A stretch of 64,000 nucleotides of DNA from Actinomycetaceae bacterium (GTDB taxonomy: Bacteria > Actinomycetota > Actinomycetes > Actinomycetales > Actinomycetaceae). The notes under the pieces were generated by a model that saw only the letters and a list, made by a program, of their open reading frames with translations, was not told the DNA's origin and made no database searches. Positions within the stretch are counted from its first letter, which is position 1; every line of letters starts with the position of its first letter. Both the position numbers and the translations under genes were made by a program. The stretch is from positions 32,713-96,712 of the forward strand of contig JAUNVE010000003.1 in the NCBI GenBank assembly GCA_030537795.1. Reading direction: 5' to 3'. This document shows, one piece after another, positions 28,198 through 37,803 of this stretch.

Positions 28198-29181
28198 GTC
28201 ACCATCGATGCATACCAACCCATCATGGGCTAGTGAGTTCACGATACGTATGGCGCGGCGCGTGTCGTCCGCACTGTCGAGGGCGGCCTGCGCAACAGTA
28301 TCGAAAGAAACGGAAAGTATCCCGCGCTCGGCGTGATCGCATAGGAGAGCCATCACGCGCCCTCGTAACTGACGGTCGGTCCCGTTCCATTTTTGTCGCG
28401 GTCGAGCGGCTTCTGCACCGGCAGGAGCCCCTGCCTGTAACCATCGGCAGGTCCACGCTACCGGACAATCCTCGCAAAGCGGAGCCCGGGATGTACATAC
28501 CAGCGCCCCAAATTCCATAATGGCCGCCGACCATCGCGCGGCCGTCTCTGCCTCGGCCGGCAGCATCGCCACGGCTCTCTCTCGATCTATTCGACGTGTG
28601 GCAGCGCCGGGCAGAGCAACCCCTCCGACTAGTCGAGCCAGCGTTCTGCGCACATTGGTGTCGATAACAGGGGTGCGCTCGCCGTATGCAAATGCGGCGA
28701 CAGCTCCAGCAGTGTAAGTGCCGACTCCCGGAAGGCTCTCCAATTCTTTCGGGTCGCACGGAACCGTTCCGTTATGTTTCTCGACGATCGCTTGGGCCGC
28801 CCGTTGCAGATTGCGAGCACGCCGTGGATAACCCAATCCCTGCCACACCGTGAGAATATCGGCCAGTGGCGCGTGCGCGAGATGTGCGGGTGTCGGCCAA
28901 CGCTCCATCCACGTATGCCATTTGGGAAGAACCCTCGCAATAGGGGTTTGTTGGCTCATGACCTCACACACGAGCACGCCATATGCGTCGATACCTGGGC
29001 GCCGCCACGGTAGAGGGCGAGCATGCCCTCGGTACCACGTCACAATGGTGTCGACGACCTGCGAGATAGGAAAATTGTCGGGGATAACCGGACGGGGCCC
29101 GGCGTTGCGCGCCGAGCCCCGTATGGGAATCTGTGTGTTAGGCTTCGCCTTCGGAGCTACCCGATGATCCCGCATTGACAT
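28177..29181 (-). CDS. mutY: Adenine DNA glycosylase MutY
   Basis: 334 residues. Removes adenine mispaired with 8-oxoguanine. HhH-GPD core: catalytic Glu in CEVMSQQT, helix-hairpin-helix [21 protein letters not shown], catalytic Asp in VIDTNVRR, and the [4Fe-4S] cysteines C-x6-C-x2-C-x5-C seen in [17 protein letters not shown]. The C-terminal part is short and winged-helix-like in place of the NUDIX-like recognition domain, as in other actinobacterial MutY. The chosen start overlaps the aceE 3' end by 44 bp; the first 35 residues may not be translated, but I see no better start. Confidence 0.9.
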   Translation of the reverse strand: MSMRDHRVAPKAKPNTQIPIRGSARNAGPRPVIPDNFPISQVVDTIVTWYRGHARPLPWRRPGIDAYGVLVCEVMSQQTPIARVLPKWHTWMERWPTPAHLAHAPLADILTVWQGLGYPRRARNLQRAAQAIVEKHNGTVPCDPKELESLPGVGTYTAGAVAAFAYGERTPVIDTNVRRTLARLVGGVALPGAATRRIDRERAVAMLPAEAETAARWSAAIMEFGALVCTSRAPLCEDCPVAWTCRWLQAGAPAGAEAARPRQKWNGTDRQLRGRVMALLCDHAERGILSVSFDTVAQAALDSADDTRRAIRIVNSLAHDGLVCIDGDRVALPG

Positions 29182-31879
29182 TGAAGAGGTCGTATTTGTC
29201 GATCGCTTCCTTCACCGCGGAACGGTCGATCTTGCCGGCATCAGCCAGTCCCTGCAAAGCACGTACAGCCATCGATTCTGCATCGATCTTGTAGTGGCGG
29301 CGTGCTGCTGGACGGGTATCGGAAAAGCCGAACCCATCTGCGCCAAGCGTGTAGTATTCGCCCGGAACCCACTTTCGGATTTGATCTTGAACGAGGTGAT
29401 CGAAATCGGAGGTCGCGATGGTGGGACCGTCAATTTCCTGCAACTTCTCGGTGAGGTAGGCGATACGCGGCTCCTTCTCGGGATGAAGGAAATTATGCTC
29501 GTCGACACGCAGACCATCACGACGCAACTCAGACCAGGAAGTTACTGAGTAAACTGCGGCTGCTACCCCCCAGTCTTCCGCAAGAAGTTTGCGTGCCTGA
29601 CGCGCCCATGGCACCCCCACACCGGAGGCCAGGAGCTTAACCGTGGGGCCATCGCCCTCGGGAGCATCAACCTGGTAGATGCCCTTGATAATGCCCTCCA
29701 CATCGACATTTTCCGGTTCAGCCGGTTGCACGATGGGTTCGTTGTACACGGTCAGGTAGTACATGACATCTCGGTCGCGGCCGCTTTGATTTGGTCCGTA
29801 CATCCGCTCCAGACCATCGTAGACAATGTGGCGGATTTCGTAAGCGTACGCGGGATCGTAAATGACCATGGCGGTATTGGTGCCAGCAAGGATGGGGGAG
29901 TGGCCATCCATATGTTGTAGCCCTTCGCCGGCAAGCGTGGTGCGGCCGGCGGTAGCTCCAATTATGAAGCCGCGTGTCAACTGGTCGCCGGCTGCCCAGA
30001 ATTGGTCGCCGGTGCGTTGGAATCCGAACATCGAGTAGAAGATGTAGAACGGAATCATGGGGAGGTTATGCGTGGCGTATGAAGTACCTACCACTTGCAT
30101 GGCCGCCACCGAACCGGCCTCATTAATGCCGGTATGCATAATCTGTCCCTGCTGCGATTCTTTATAAGACAGCATCATATCCGCGTCAACGGCCGTGTAG
30201 TTCTGGCCGTGAGTATTAAAGATCTTCGCGGTGGGGAATACAGCATCGAGACCGAAGGTGCGTGCTTCATCCGGAATAATCGGGACGAAGTGTTTGCCGA
30301 TATTTTTGTCCTTGATGAGGTCCTTGAAAAGTCGCACGAGTGCCATGGTGGTGGCAACCTCTTGACTTCCAGATCCCCTGGCAAGCGCCTTGAAGGCCTT
30401 GTCCGCCGGCATTGGGAGCTGAGGATCCTCCCGATGGCGGGAGGGAAGGAAGCCACCGAGTTTTTCGCGACGTTCCAGCATGTATTGCAAAGCGGGGTCG
30501 TCAGCATCGGGCTTGTAGTACGGCGGTAGATAGGGATTTTCTTCCAGTTGCTCGTCGGTGATGGGAATGCGCAAGAGATCGCGCAGTCCCTTGAGATCTT
30601 CAACGGTCAGCTTCTTCATTTGGTGGGTTGCATTGCGGCCTGCGAAATGCGGGCCAAGCGCATAGCCCTTAATGGTGTGCGCCAAAATAACGGTTGGCTG
30701 GCCGGTGTGCTCCATGGCTGCTTTATAAGCGGCGTAGACCTTGCGGTAATCATGACCACCGCGACGGAGCGCCCAGATTTCATCATCGGTCCAGTTTTTG
30801 ACCATTTCCTTGGTACGCGGGTCGCGGCCAAAGAAATGCTCACGCACGTAGGCACCGTCGTTGGCTTTGAATGTCTGGTAGTCGCCGTCCAGGGTTTCAT
30901 TCATGACATTGACGAGGGCGTGATCCTTGTCAGCTGCGAGGAGACGATCCCAGCCTCGTCCCCATACGACCTTAATGACATTCCAGCCGGCACCACGGAA
31001 GAAGGCTTCAAGTTCCTGGATGATCTTGCCGTTCCCGCGAACCGGGCCGTCAAGCCGCTGGAGGTTGCAGTTGACGACAAACGTCAGATTATCGAGCCCC
31101 TGCTGCGCAGCATGCTGAAGCATACCTCGTGATTCAGGCTCATCCATTTCGCCATCGCCAAGGAAGGCCCACGTGTGTTGTTCAGAGGTATCCTTAATGC
31201 CGCGCATGTGAAGGTATTTGTCAAACCATGCTTGGAAAATAGCTTCTGCCGGGCCCAACCCCATCGACACGGTGGGGTATTCCCAAAAGTCTTTCATCTG
31301 TCGAGGATGGGGGTAGGAGGGAAGTCCGTTTTCGGTCGACACCTGTTGGCGGAATCCGTCCATATCTTCTTCGCTCAGGCGGCCTTCGAGGAAGGCGCGA
31401 GCGTAAATTCCGGGTGACGCGTGTCCCTGGAAGAATAGGTGATCTCCGCCTCCGGGATGGTTCTTTCCGCGGAAGAAGTGGTTGAATCCGACCTCGTACA
31501 GTGTTGCAACGGATGCATAGGAAGAGATGTGTCCACCGACTTTCACGCCGGGACGCTGAGCGCGCGTGACTTGGACGGCAGCGTTCCAGCGCATCCAACG
31601 ACGGTACTGGCGCTCAATTTTTTCATCGCCGGGGAAGAACGGTTCTTGTTCCACGGGGATGGTGTTGATATACGGTGTGGTGAGCTCAAGCGGAATTTGC
31701 ACATCTTTACTGCGTGCTTCCGCGAGCATATGGAGGAGGACGTAACGCGCACGCGGCCCGCCCTTTTCATCGATCAGGCCGTCGAGAGATTCGAGCCATT
31801 CTTGTGTTTCTTCAGGATCATTGTCAGGCACCTGGCTCAAGATTCCATTGACAACCGGGCGTTTTATGTTTTTAGCCAC
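29138..31879 (-). CDS. aceE: Pyruvate dehydrogenase E1 component, homodimeric type
   Basis: 913 residues. Thiamine-diphosphate enzyme that decarboxylates pyruvate and hands the acetyl group to E2. Segments: [24 protein letters not shown], the ThDP motif [14 protein letters not shown]...[15 protein letters not shown], and [29 protein letters not shown] in the second domain. Actinobacteria use this AceE with the 2-oxoglutarate dehydrogenase machinery. Start: GTG at 31879 with AGGAAAGAAGG just upstream. The frame stays open 49 codons further to a motif copy at 32016-32026, but that part has no family similarity. Confidence 0.96.
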   Translation of the reverse strand: MAKNIKRPVVNGILSQVPDNDPEETQEWLESLDGLIDEKGGPRARYVLLHMLAEARSKDVQIPLELTTPYINTIPVEQEPFFPGDEKIERQYRRWMRWNAAVQVTRAQRPGVKVGGHISSYASVATLYEVGFNHFFRGKNHPGGGDHLFFQGHASPGIYARAFLEGRLSEEDMDGFRQQVSTENGLPSYPHPRQMKDFWEYPTVSMGLGPAEAIFQAWFDKYLHMRGIKDTSEQHTWAFLGDGEMDEPESRGMLQHAAQQGLDNLTFVVNCNLQRLDGPVRGNGKIIQELEAFFRGAGWNVIKVVWGRGWDRLLAADKDHALVNVMNETLDGDYQTFKANDGAYVREHFFGRDPRTKEMVKNWTDDEIWALRRGGHDYRKVYAAYKAAMEHTGQPTVILAHTIKGYALGPHFAGRNATHQMKKLTVEDLKGLRDLLRIPITDEQLEENPYLPPYYKPDADDPALQYMLERREKLGGFLPSRHREDPQLPMPADKAFKALARGSGSQEVATTMALVRLFKDLIKDKNIGKHFVPIIPDEARTFGLDAVFPTAKIFNTHGQNYTAVDADMMLSYKESQQGQIMHTGINEAGSVAAMQVVGTSYATHNLPMIPFYIFYSMFGFQRTGDQFWAAGDQLTRGFIIGATAGRTTLAGEGLQHMDGHSPILAGTNTAMVIYDPAYAYEIRHIVYDGLERMYGPNQSGRDRDVMYYLTVYNEPIVQPAEPENVDVEGIIKGIYQVDAPEGDGPTVKLLASGVGVPWARQARKLLAEDWGVAAAVYSVTSWSELRRDGLRVDEHNFLHPEKEPRIAYLTEKLQEIDGPTIATSDFDHLVQDQIRKWVPGEYYTLGADGFGFSDTRPAARRHYKIDAESMAVRALQGLADAGKIDRSAVKEAIDKYDLFNVNAGSSGSSEGEA

Positions 31880-32253
31880 GAATCCTTCTTTCCTGTAGGC
31901 GACCTTGGTCGCACTTCGACGTGCGTACTCATCTATCATCGCGTTTTTTTGAGGAATTTGCACCCCCTGGAGTGACAGAGCAGGCGTCGATGTTAAGAAT
32001 CGCACACCGCCCGAAGGCTCTCTCATACATTCTGTTAGCTCTGTCTTCAGCTCTTGTCGGGGCTCTGAGTTAGCTCTGCCTTTAGCTCTTGCACGGCTCT
32101 GGTTAGATCTCGCAGGGTTCCGGCATGAAAGCTCACGCCTTACTATTTGACCCTGACCGCTCTCTCATGCCTTTTATGTGAACGTTGAGGTTACAGACTC
32201 GTCTTGTGAGGTCGTGTACATTTTTGTGTGATTTTTTGGGTAGACTGTTCGAC
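31880..32253. other. Divergent control region aceE / DUF3052
   Basis: About 370 bp between divergent genes. It holds a motif copy GGCTCTCTCAT (32016-32026), the tandem repeat at 32035-32102, a near copy CGCTCTCTCAT at 32158-32168, and at its right end the predicted leaderless promoter of the DUF3052 gene. No clear aceE promoter was found. Confidence 0.65.
32035..32102. repeat. Tandem GCTCT-rich direct repeat, about 34-bp period
   Basis: Copy 1 at 32035-32069 and copy 2 at 32070-32102, both beginning TTAGCTCTG(T/C)CTT(C/T)AGCTCTTG and ending with GGCTCTG; a third copy seems to begin (TTAGATCTCG) and break off. Located upstream of aceE. The GCTCT core resembles half of the dispersed motif. Confidence 0.7.
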
Positions 32254-32256
32254 GTG
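32241..32256 (+). promoter_or_regulatory. Predicted leaderless promoter of DUF3052 gene
   Basis: TAGACT (32241-32246), 7 bases, then the GTG start at 32254. No Shine-Dalgarno. Same spacing as at proS and argC. Confidence 0.55.
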
Positions 32257-32688
32257 ACCTCAAATACAACTTCTGGAAAGGCAGATCCGCAGGCCCTCAT
32301 GGGGCTCGGCTTCGTGTCAGGGCAACTTGTTCAAGAATTCTATTGGGACGAAGATGTAGACGAACAAGTTCGTCAAGCAATTGTGACGGCAACTGGCGAA
32401 GAACTGATTGATCCCGATGACACTAACCTCGTAGATGGTGTCATTATTTGGTGGCGCGCAGACGATGCGGAAATCGATGATCTCACCGATGTTCTCATTG
32501 ATGCTATTAGCAACCTTGATAACGGCGGTCTGGTATGGGTTTTGACTCCGAAATCGAGTAGCCAAAATCATGTGTCTCCCGCCGATATCGGAGAGGCAGC
32601 CGGCACTGCTGGTCTACACCCGACATCAACCACTACTGTGGGATCGGAATGGACGGGCATGCGTTTAACTGCTCCAGCGCGTCAGTAA
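32254..32688 (+). CDS. DUF3052 family protein
   Basis: 144 residues, actinobacterial DUF3052 family (Rv2239c type), which is also found next to aceE in mycobacteria. Core: ALMGLGFVSGQLVQEFYWDEDVDEQVRQAIVTATGEELIDPD, DGVIIWWRADDAEIDDLTDVLIDAISNLDNGGLVWVLTPK, and the C-terminal GSEWTGMRL. Function not established; the fixed pairing with aceE suggests a link to pyruvate metabolism. The start at 32254 fits the family N-terminus better than an upstream codon at 32185. Confidence 0.85.
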   Translation: MTSNTTSGKADPQALMGLGFVSGQLVQEFYWDEDVDEQVRQAIVTATGEELIDPDDTNLVDGVIIWWRADDAEIDDLTDVLIDAISNLDNGGLVWVLTPKSSSQNHVSPADIGEAAGTAGLHPTSTTTVGSEWTGMRLTAPARQ

Positions 32689-32842
32689 GACGTCCTCGTC
32701 CTGAGACTTTGAATACGTGAGAGTCTCGCCACTTTTCCCGGCTCGAGTGAGCCTTAATGTGCAATCCAGTGAGCGGAACAGGTATGCTGGCACGCGTACC
32801 GCATCAGTAGGTTATGCTTCGCAGTGATTTGACTGATGTCTT

Positions 32843-32916
32843 GGGCCTATAGCTCAGTTGGCTAGAGCGCCACGTTTACACCGTGGATGTCGGGGGTTCG
32901 AGTCCCTCTGGGCCCA
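32843..32916 (+). tRNA. tRNA-Val (anticodon TAC)
   Basis: 74 nt with a complete cloverleaf: acceptor GGGCCTA/TGGGCCC, D-arm GCTC...GAGC, anticodon stem CCACG/CGTGG with loop TTTACAC (anticodon TAC at 32876-32879 region), T-arm GGGGG-TTCGAGT-CCCTC, discriminator A. The terminal CCA is not encoded (ACCG follows). Confidence 0.95.
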
Positions 32917-32923
32917 CCGATTA

Positions 32924-32950
32924 GGGGCACGCAGTGCGTGTCCCTTTTTT
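32924..32950 (+). terminator. Intrinsic terminator of tRNA-Val
   Basis: Stem GGGGCACGC (32924-32932) / GCGTGTCCC (32936-32944), loop AGT, followed by TTTTTT (32945-32950). A textbook rho-independent terminator. Confidence 0.9.
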
Positions 32951-32979
32951 GCGTCTGTGCAGGGATGGCGCCCTCTGAA

Positions 32980-33060
32980 GGCTCACTCATTGATGTGGAG
33001 TCTTGGCTAACAGTCCGCCAGCGATGATTCATTACCGTGGCTCGGTTACATGAGAGAGCC
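32980..33060. repeat. Two copies of the dispersed motif in inverted orientation
   Basis: GGCTCACTCAT at 32980-32990 and ATGAGAGAGCC at 33050-33060, between the tRNA terminator and the 3' end of the DMT transporter gene. A near copy GGCTCTGCCAT follows at about 33082. Confidence 0.75.
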
Positions 33061-33099
33061 GTGGTGAGCAGGGAAATAAGGCTCTGCCATGAGGCTGAT

Positions 33100-34089
33100 C
33101 TACGGCTCGCTGTGGGGGCGTCGCAACGGATCAAACTGTCCGGCTACGGTAGCTGACAGTGCGAAGATGAAACCGGTGAGCTGAATGGCGCTGAATGTCT
33201 CACCGGCCACAGTGGCGCCGATTATTGCGGCTACGAGAGGGATAAGGAGGGCGAGCAATGCCGTCGCCGTTACTTGCAGGCGGGCAATTCCCGAGAACCA
33301 GAGCGTGTAGGAAATGAGTCCCCCGAACAGTCCCATCCACAGATAACCACCGACGGCTCTCCCATCGATCTCGGCGGGTATGCCATCAATCAGAAGGGCC
33401 GGCAACAGGAGAAAGAGCCCACCCGCGGTGAGTTGCCATCCAGTGAGACCGAGTCCAGAAACGCCCTCGGGTCGTCCCCATTTTTTGGTCAAAACGACCC
33501 CCATCGCCATACATACAGCGCCACTGGCTCCAGCTAAAACCCCGACTGTATCGAGAGCTGCTTCCGGCCCAAGGACAACCATTGCGACTCCGCAGACACC
33601 GACCAGTCCCCACAAGACTCTCCAATGAGAGAGCCTTTCCTTGAGGATCAGAACCGCGAGGAAGGCAGCGACCACCGGTTGAATCGATCCTAAGGTTGCA
33701 GCTACCCCTCCCGGTAAATGCTGGGCAGCGATAAATAGGAGCGGGAAGAACAAGCCGATGTTGAGCATGCCGAGTACAAAGCTCTTCCACCACCAAGAAC
33801 CGTGAGGAAGCTGTCTCGAGATTGCGACCGCTACTAAGCCAGCAGGTAGGGCTCGCATGAGGGCGGCGAAAAGTGCGTGCCCCTGGGGGAGGAAGTCCGT
33901 GGTGACGATATAGGTGGTTGCCCAAATGACCGGCACTAATGCGGTGAGGAGTGTCCACCCCATATCAATGCGGTTAGTTGAGACGTGGTTTCTTAATGAA
34001 TCGGGAGTTGAAGAAAACCTCACGTCAGTATTGTCATACCGGTGCGCTTTTTCTTCCACCGGAAGCTCGCTCGAGTTTCTGTCGCTCAC
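33100..34089 (-). CDS. EamA/DMT-superfamily transporter
   Basis: 329 residues, about ten hydrophobic segments in two EamA repeats. Typical pieces: VPVIWATTYIVTTDFLP, ALMRALPAGLVAVAI, GSIQPVVAAFLAVLILKERLS at the end of the first repeat and TALLALLIPLVAAIIGATVAGE in the second. Exporter of small metabolites or amino acids; substrate unknown. The GTG at 34089 follows GGGAGAG, again supplied by a motif copy (34095-34105). A start at an internal Met (33963) would remove a hydrophilic 42-residue extension. Confidence 0.85.
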   Translation of the reverse strand: MSDRNSSELPVEEKAHRYDNTDVRFSSTPDSLRNHVSTNRIDMGWTLLTALVPVIWATTYIVTTDFLPQGHALFAALMRALPAGLVAVAISRQLPHGSWWWKSFVLGMLNIGLFFPLLFIAAQHLPGGVAATLGSIQPVVAAFLAVLILKERLSHWRVLWGLVGVCGVAMVVLGPEAALDTVGVLAGASGAVCMAMGVVLTKKWGRPEGVSGLGLTGWQLTAGGLFLLLPALLIDGIPAEIDGRAVGGYLWMGLFGGLISYTLWFSGIARLQVTATALLALLIPLVAAIIGATVAGETFSAIQLTGFIFALSATVAGQFDPLRRPHSEP

Positions 34090-34091
34090 CG

Positions 34092-34146
34092 GAAGGCTCT
34101 CCCATACTAAGCGCGTCGTAACCGCCCTCAGTATGAGAGAGTCTTC
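34092..34146. repeat. Inverted pair of the dispersed motif, hairpin between nrdF and DMT gene
   Basis: 17-nt arms at 34092-34108 (GAAGGCTCTCCCATACT) and 34130-34146 (AGTATGAGAGAGTCTTC) are complementary at 15 of 17 positions, the two exceptions being G-T pairs; loop 21. It lies just after the nrdF stop and just before the next start on the minus strand, so it could attenuate or end nrdIF transcription. Confidence 0.75.
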
Positions 34147-34149
34147 GTG

Positions 34150-35163
34150 TTAAAACTCCCAGTCGTCGTCTAGAGTTTCTTCGGCTTTTCCAATCACGTA
34201 AGACGACCCGGATCCGGAAAAGAAATCGTGATTTTCTTCAGATCCAGGTGACAACGCCGCGAGGATCTCAGGCTTAACATCCGTCTCACCCGCAGAGAAA
34301 CGTTCCGGGTAGCCGAGATTCATTAACGCCTTATTCGCGTTGTAGCGCACAAATGTAGCAACGTCGTCCATTAATCCCAACGGTTCATAGAGTTCACCGG
34401 AATATTTGAGCTCTAGTTCATAGAGATCTTCGAGGAGCGTAAATGTAAACTCTCTCATCTGTGCTTGCTCGCTCTCGCTCCGAGTTTCAAGCCCTCGCTG
34501 GTACTTGTATCCGGAATAGTAGCCGTGAACTGCTTTATCCCGCAGAATCAGGCGAATCATGTCAGCCGTATTCATGAGCATTCCACGCGTGGAGAAATGA
34601 AGTGGCAAATAGAAACCAGCGTAAAGCAGTAACGATGATAGTAGCGTGGAAGCTACTTTTCGTTTGAGAGAGCTTTCACCGTAGTAGTGCACGAGCACTC
34701 GCTTGGCACGTTCTTGAAGGTAGTCGTTATTCACCGCCCAACGGTAGGCTGCATCAATTTCTGGCGTGTGGGAGAGGGTTGAGAAAACGCTTGAGTAGGA
34801 CCGAGCATGGACCGCTTGCATGAACGCAATATTTGTATAAACGGCCTCCTCATGTTCTGTGCGGGCATCCTGAATCTGAGAGATCTCTCCGACTGTTGCT
34901 TGCACCGTGTCTAGCATGGTTAGTCCCGTAAAGACACGCATAGTTAAAGTGCGATCCTGTTCCGTCATTTGCTGCCACGTAGGTAGATCGTTCGACAACG
35001 GAACTTTCTCAGGAAGCCAAAAGTTCGCGGTTAAACGATTCCAGACTTCAAGGTCTTTTTCGTCAGTAACTCGATTCCAGTTGATCGGACGGATGCGCGC
35101 GTTCGGATCGTGTCGGAATGATGGAGGGGTGACAGAAATATCCAAAATATTTGTCGATGTCAC
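34150..35163 (-). CDS. nrdF: Class Ib ribonucleotide reductase beta subunit
   Basis: 337 residues. Dimanganese-tyrosyl radical subunit that starts reduction of ribonucleotides. Class Ib features: [33 protein letters not shown], metal ligands in the [37 protein letters not shown] and [14 protein letters not shown] segments, and a short C-terminal tail ending DDDWEF for docking to NrdE. GTG start overlapping nrdI. The large subunit nrdE and the redoxin nrdH, usually in the same operon, are not in this window. Confidence 0.95.
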   Translation of the reverse strand: MTSTNILDISVTPPSFRHDPNARIRPINWNRVTDEKDLEVWNRLTANFWLPEKVPLSNDLPTWQQMTEQDRTLTMRVFTGLTMLDTVQATVGEISQIQDARTEHEEAVYTNIAFMQAVHARSYSSVFSTLSHTPEIDAAYRWAVNNDYLQERAKRVLVHYYGESSLKRKVASTLLSSLLLYAGFYLPLHFSTRGMLMNTADMIRLILRDKAVHGYYSGYKYQRGLETRSESEQAQMREFTFTLLEDLYELELKYSGELYEPLGLMDDVATFVRYNANKALMNLGYPERFSAGETDVKPEILAALSPGSEENHDFFSGSGSSYVIGKAEETLDDDWEF

Positions 35164-35651
35164 GCTAAGGTCCTTTCTTCATCAATTTCTCGCCAAAAAC
35201 GTTCGAGACCTTGATTCACTTGTCGGATGTCGTGGGAAGTCCCCAAAAGTTCAAAACGATAGAGCTCTGGAACGCCGCATTTTTCAGAAATAATTGGTCC
35301 TGCCAGGCAGAAATACTTACCAAAGTTGCGGTTACCAGAGGTTATGACGCCTCTAATGAGGCTCCGGTTATGTTTGTTATTGAGGAAGTCAGCAACTTGT
35401 CGAGGGATCGCGCCAGATTCTTCGCCGCCGCCGTATGTGGGAACGATGAGCACATATGGGTTACACACTTGGATCTGGCCTTCGATTCGAGGTCGTAGCG
35501 GAATTCTGACCGCTGGACGTTGAAGACGCTCAATAAAACGATGGGTGTTGTTGGAAACTGAAGAAAAATATACGAGGTTGTGCGATTCTTCGGCAGAAAG
35601 TACTCGTACTGGTGGTATCGGGCGGCGTAGTTTGCGTGACGGTGCGCCCAT
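35160..35651 (-). CDS. nrdI: NrdI flavodoxin-like protein, class Ib RNR maturation
   Basis: 163 residues. NrdI provides the oxidant that assembles the Mn cofactor of NrdF. Flavodoxin-like: [17 protein letters not shown] (phosphate loop), [65 protein letters not shown]. The ATG at 35651 has GGGAGG 6-7 bases upstream; a frame open to 35711 lacks one. Overlaps nrdF by GTGA. Confidence 0.92.
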   Translation of the reverse strand: MGAPSRKLRRPIPPVRVLSAEESHNLVYFSSVSNNTHRFIERLQRPAVRIPLRPRIEGQIQVCNPYVLIVPTYGGGEESGAIPRQVADFLNNKHNRSLIRGVITSGNRNFGKYFCLAGPIISEKCGVPELYRFELLGTSHDIRQVNQGLERFWREIDEERTLA

Positions 35652-35676
35652 TTGATCCTCCCTGAAGGTCGGGTAG

Positions 35677-35723
35677 CAACTACATATAGTGGCCAAACCG
35701 TTTCTTGGCACAATATATAGTTT
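35677..35723 (-). promoter_or_regulatory. Two NrdR boxes upstream of nrdI
   Basis: Sixteen-base sites centred at 35684.5 (CAACTACATATAGTGG) and 35715.5 (GCACAATATATAGTTT) resemble the NrdR consensus ACACTATATATAGTGT, with the right halves nearly perfect. Their centres are 31 bp apart, the spacing known for NrdR. They overlap the place where the nrdI promoter must be, so dATP-controlled repression by NrdR is expected. Confidence 0.75.
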
Positions 35724-36051
35724 TATCAGGTTGACTCTCGAATATCTGCGACACGCCGAAAGAAAAAGTTTGATAACCCGAATACCCGCGGAAGGCAGTG
35801 ATGAAAACTCTCCGTCTCATCCCCCACAGCTTCCGCACGGCTCTCCCAAAGCCTCAGTCATGCAAGTCCTCCCGATGAGGTTCCTGATTTGACGGCTCAC
35901 TCATGACAGCTCCTTCAACAAAGGTTCGATCAAATCAATAAGAGTTCGGGCGTAGCGAGCGTCAAGTTGGCGTCCTAGCTTCCTCTCACGCGAAGGCTCA
36001 CTCATTCACTTTTCACTGCCGTGCGAGTCGCGATTGCAATCCACGAGAGCC
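35724..36051. other. Intergenic region with motif copies
   Basis: About 330 bp without a supported gene between the nrdI control region and the 3' end of the ABC ATPase gene. GGCTCACTCAT occurs at 35894-35904 and 35995-36005, and a near copy GGCTCTCCCAA at about 35839. Confidence 0.65.
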
Positions 36052-37803
36052 CTATCGCGTGTGCTGAGTTGTTAACATTGCTTCTTCGAGGGTGGAGGGC
36101 TCTTCATGAAGCACAAAGTCTCCTTTAAGCAGTTGAAGAGCCTTTAAGACCACACCAGCATCTACGTTGGGCGCGCGAATAGTTCGTCCTGCGAGAGACG
36201 CGGGAATTCCCTCAGCCTCCAAAAGCTCAATCGCTCTTTGCCACCGCGGTGTGTTGACCACGATTGAGCGCAATCCGGCGGTGATGCGGTCCGCGGTTCC
36301 CTCGGCAACAACCCGTCCGCCGGCAAGAAGTACGAGTCTGTCGCACTGGATTGCTTCGTCCATGTAATGCGTTGTGACTAGAATACCCGCACCACGGGAA
36401 CAAACGGCATGCATCTGCTGCCACAGGTCTTTTCGTCTCAATGGATCCATACCGGATGTTGGCTCATCGAGAACAAGTAGTTGTGGATTGTGGACATTGG
36501 CTGTGAGGAAGGAGATCATCCGTTGCGTTCCGAGTGGAAGTGAACCGACAGGAGCGTCCTCAAACCTGCGAGTTATTTGCGTGAAATCCGGTGGTACCGT
36601 TACGCCAAATATTGAGGCGGCAAATTGGATGTTCTCTTGCGCGGACAGTGTCGGGTACAGTCCCATTCCCTGCGCAACGTATCCCACGTGTTTTCGAGCG
36701 TCGAGGCTTGGTCGGAGCCCGATGAGTGAGCATTCGCCTGCTGTGGGTTGCTCCGCACCGAGTAGAATGCGTAAAAGGGTTGTTTTTCCAGCACCGTTGC
36801 CGCCAACTAAGCCCACTATCTCGCCGCTGTTAACTGTTAGTGACACATCCTCTAAAGCAGTAAAAGTGCCGAAATAATGCGTAATGTTCCGAGCCTCCAC
36901 GAGGGGATTCGTAGTCTTTTCGTGACGAGAGGGGAGGCGCGAAACAGGCGAGGCGTCGGAGCTCGCAGCTCCGCCCTGGGCATACAGCAGGAACGCGATG
37001 GAAGCAGTTTCGAGATCAAGTGGTGGTTCTGAAAAGCCCTGTGGAGGGCGTGCGCCGGGCTCCTTTGTCCATACGTACACGTAATTTCCGCGCGTCCACA
37101 TATCGCGTTTGTCAAATATGCCTGCGGGAGCATCTGTGCGGTGAGCGCGATAAATCGTGCCCGGAGTGTTATCTAAAACGCTCTGGGGAGTGCCGCTGGC
37201 AATGACAGAGCCTTCATGTAGCAGTAGGAGCTGGTGCGCGCGTTCAGCTTCGTCCAAATAGGTTGTCGAAAATACGACGGCGGCACCTTCTGCGGCTGCT
37301 GCTGTCAGAAGACGCCACATTTCATTTCTGCTCACCGGGTCGACACCGGTTGTCGGTTCGTCGAGTAATAGTAGTCGAGGGCGATGGAGAGTGGCCATGA
37401 TGAACCCGAGCTTTTGTCGCATTCCGCCGGATAAGTGCCCCGCTACTCGCTCTTTCACGTCGTGTAATCTGGCGTACTCGAGGAGTTTCTTTCCTCTCTC
37501 TTGCCAGTCGTCGGGGGACATATCGTAGGCTCTGCCTACGAACTCAAGGTTCTCCCATACAGATAAGTTGTTCCATACGCCGCCAGATGTAGGCAAGACA
37601 CCGATATCTGATTTTTGGGGTACTCTGTACGAACCTAAATCAGCCTTTACCGCCCCGGCAAGTAACTTTAATAAGGTGGACTTTCCGGCACCGTCGCCAC
37701 CAGTAACAGCCGTGATTCGACCAGGTTGGAAAACGCAAGATACGTCTTTTAACGCGCTAGTTTGGCCGAACCGTACGGACACGCCCTCGACACGAAAGCT
37801 CAT
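36052..37803 (-). CDS. ABC exporter ATPase with two nucleotide-binding domains
   Basis: 583 residues from the ATG at 37803, which overlaps the permease stop (ATGA). Domain 1: Walker A GGDGAGKST, signature LSGGMRQK, Walker B LLLLDEPTTG. Domain 2 (from about residue 300): Walker A GGNGAGKTT, Walker B LLVLDEPTSG and H-loop VTTHYMDEA, but the signature reads LPLGTQR in place of LSGGxxQ, so this half of the ATP sandwich is probably weak. Resembles YbhF/YhiH-type fused ATPases of ABC-2 drug exporters. Same operon as the permease upstream. Confidence 0.87.
   Translation of the reverse strand: MSFRVEGVSVRFGQTSALKDVSCVFQPGRITAVTGGDGAGKSTLLKLLAGAVKADLGSYRVPQKSDIGVLPTSGGVWNNLSVWENLEFVGRAYDMSPDDWQERGKKLLEYARLHDVKERVAGHLSGGMRQKLGFIMATLHRPRLLLLDEPTTGVDPVSRNEMWRLLTAAAAEGAAVVFSTTYLDEAERAHQLLLLHEGSVIASGTPQSVLDNTPGTIYRAHRTDAPAGIFDKRDMWTRGNYVYVWTKEPGARPPQGFSEPPLDLETASIAFLLYAQGGAASSDASPVSRLPSRHEKTTNPLVEARNITHYFGTFTALEDVSLTVNSGEIVGLVGGNGAGKTTLLRILLGAEQPTAGECSLIGLRPSLDARKHVGYVAQGMGLYPTLSAQENIQFAASIFGVTVPPDFTQITRRFEDAPVGSLPLGTQRMISFLTANVHNPQLLVLDEPTSGMDPLRRKDLWQQMHAVCSRGAGILVTTHYMDEAIQCDRLVLLAGGRVVAEGTADRITAGLRSIVVNTPRWQRAIELLEAEGIPASLAGRTIRAPNVDAGVVLKALQLLKGDFVLHEEPSTLEEAMLTTQHTR

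Noticed and set aside
31880..32026. 49-codon N-terminal extension of aceE starting at a motif copy (MREPSGG...)
   Set aside because: No similarity to E1 enzymes, and a good ribosome binding site precedes the GTG at 31879.
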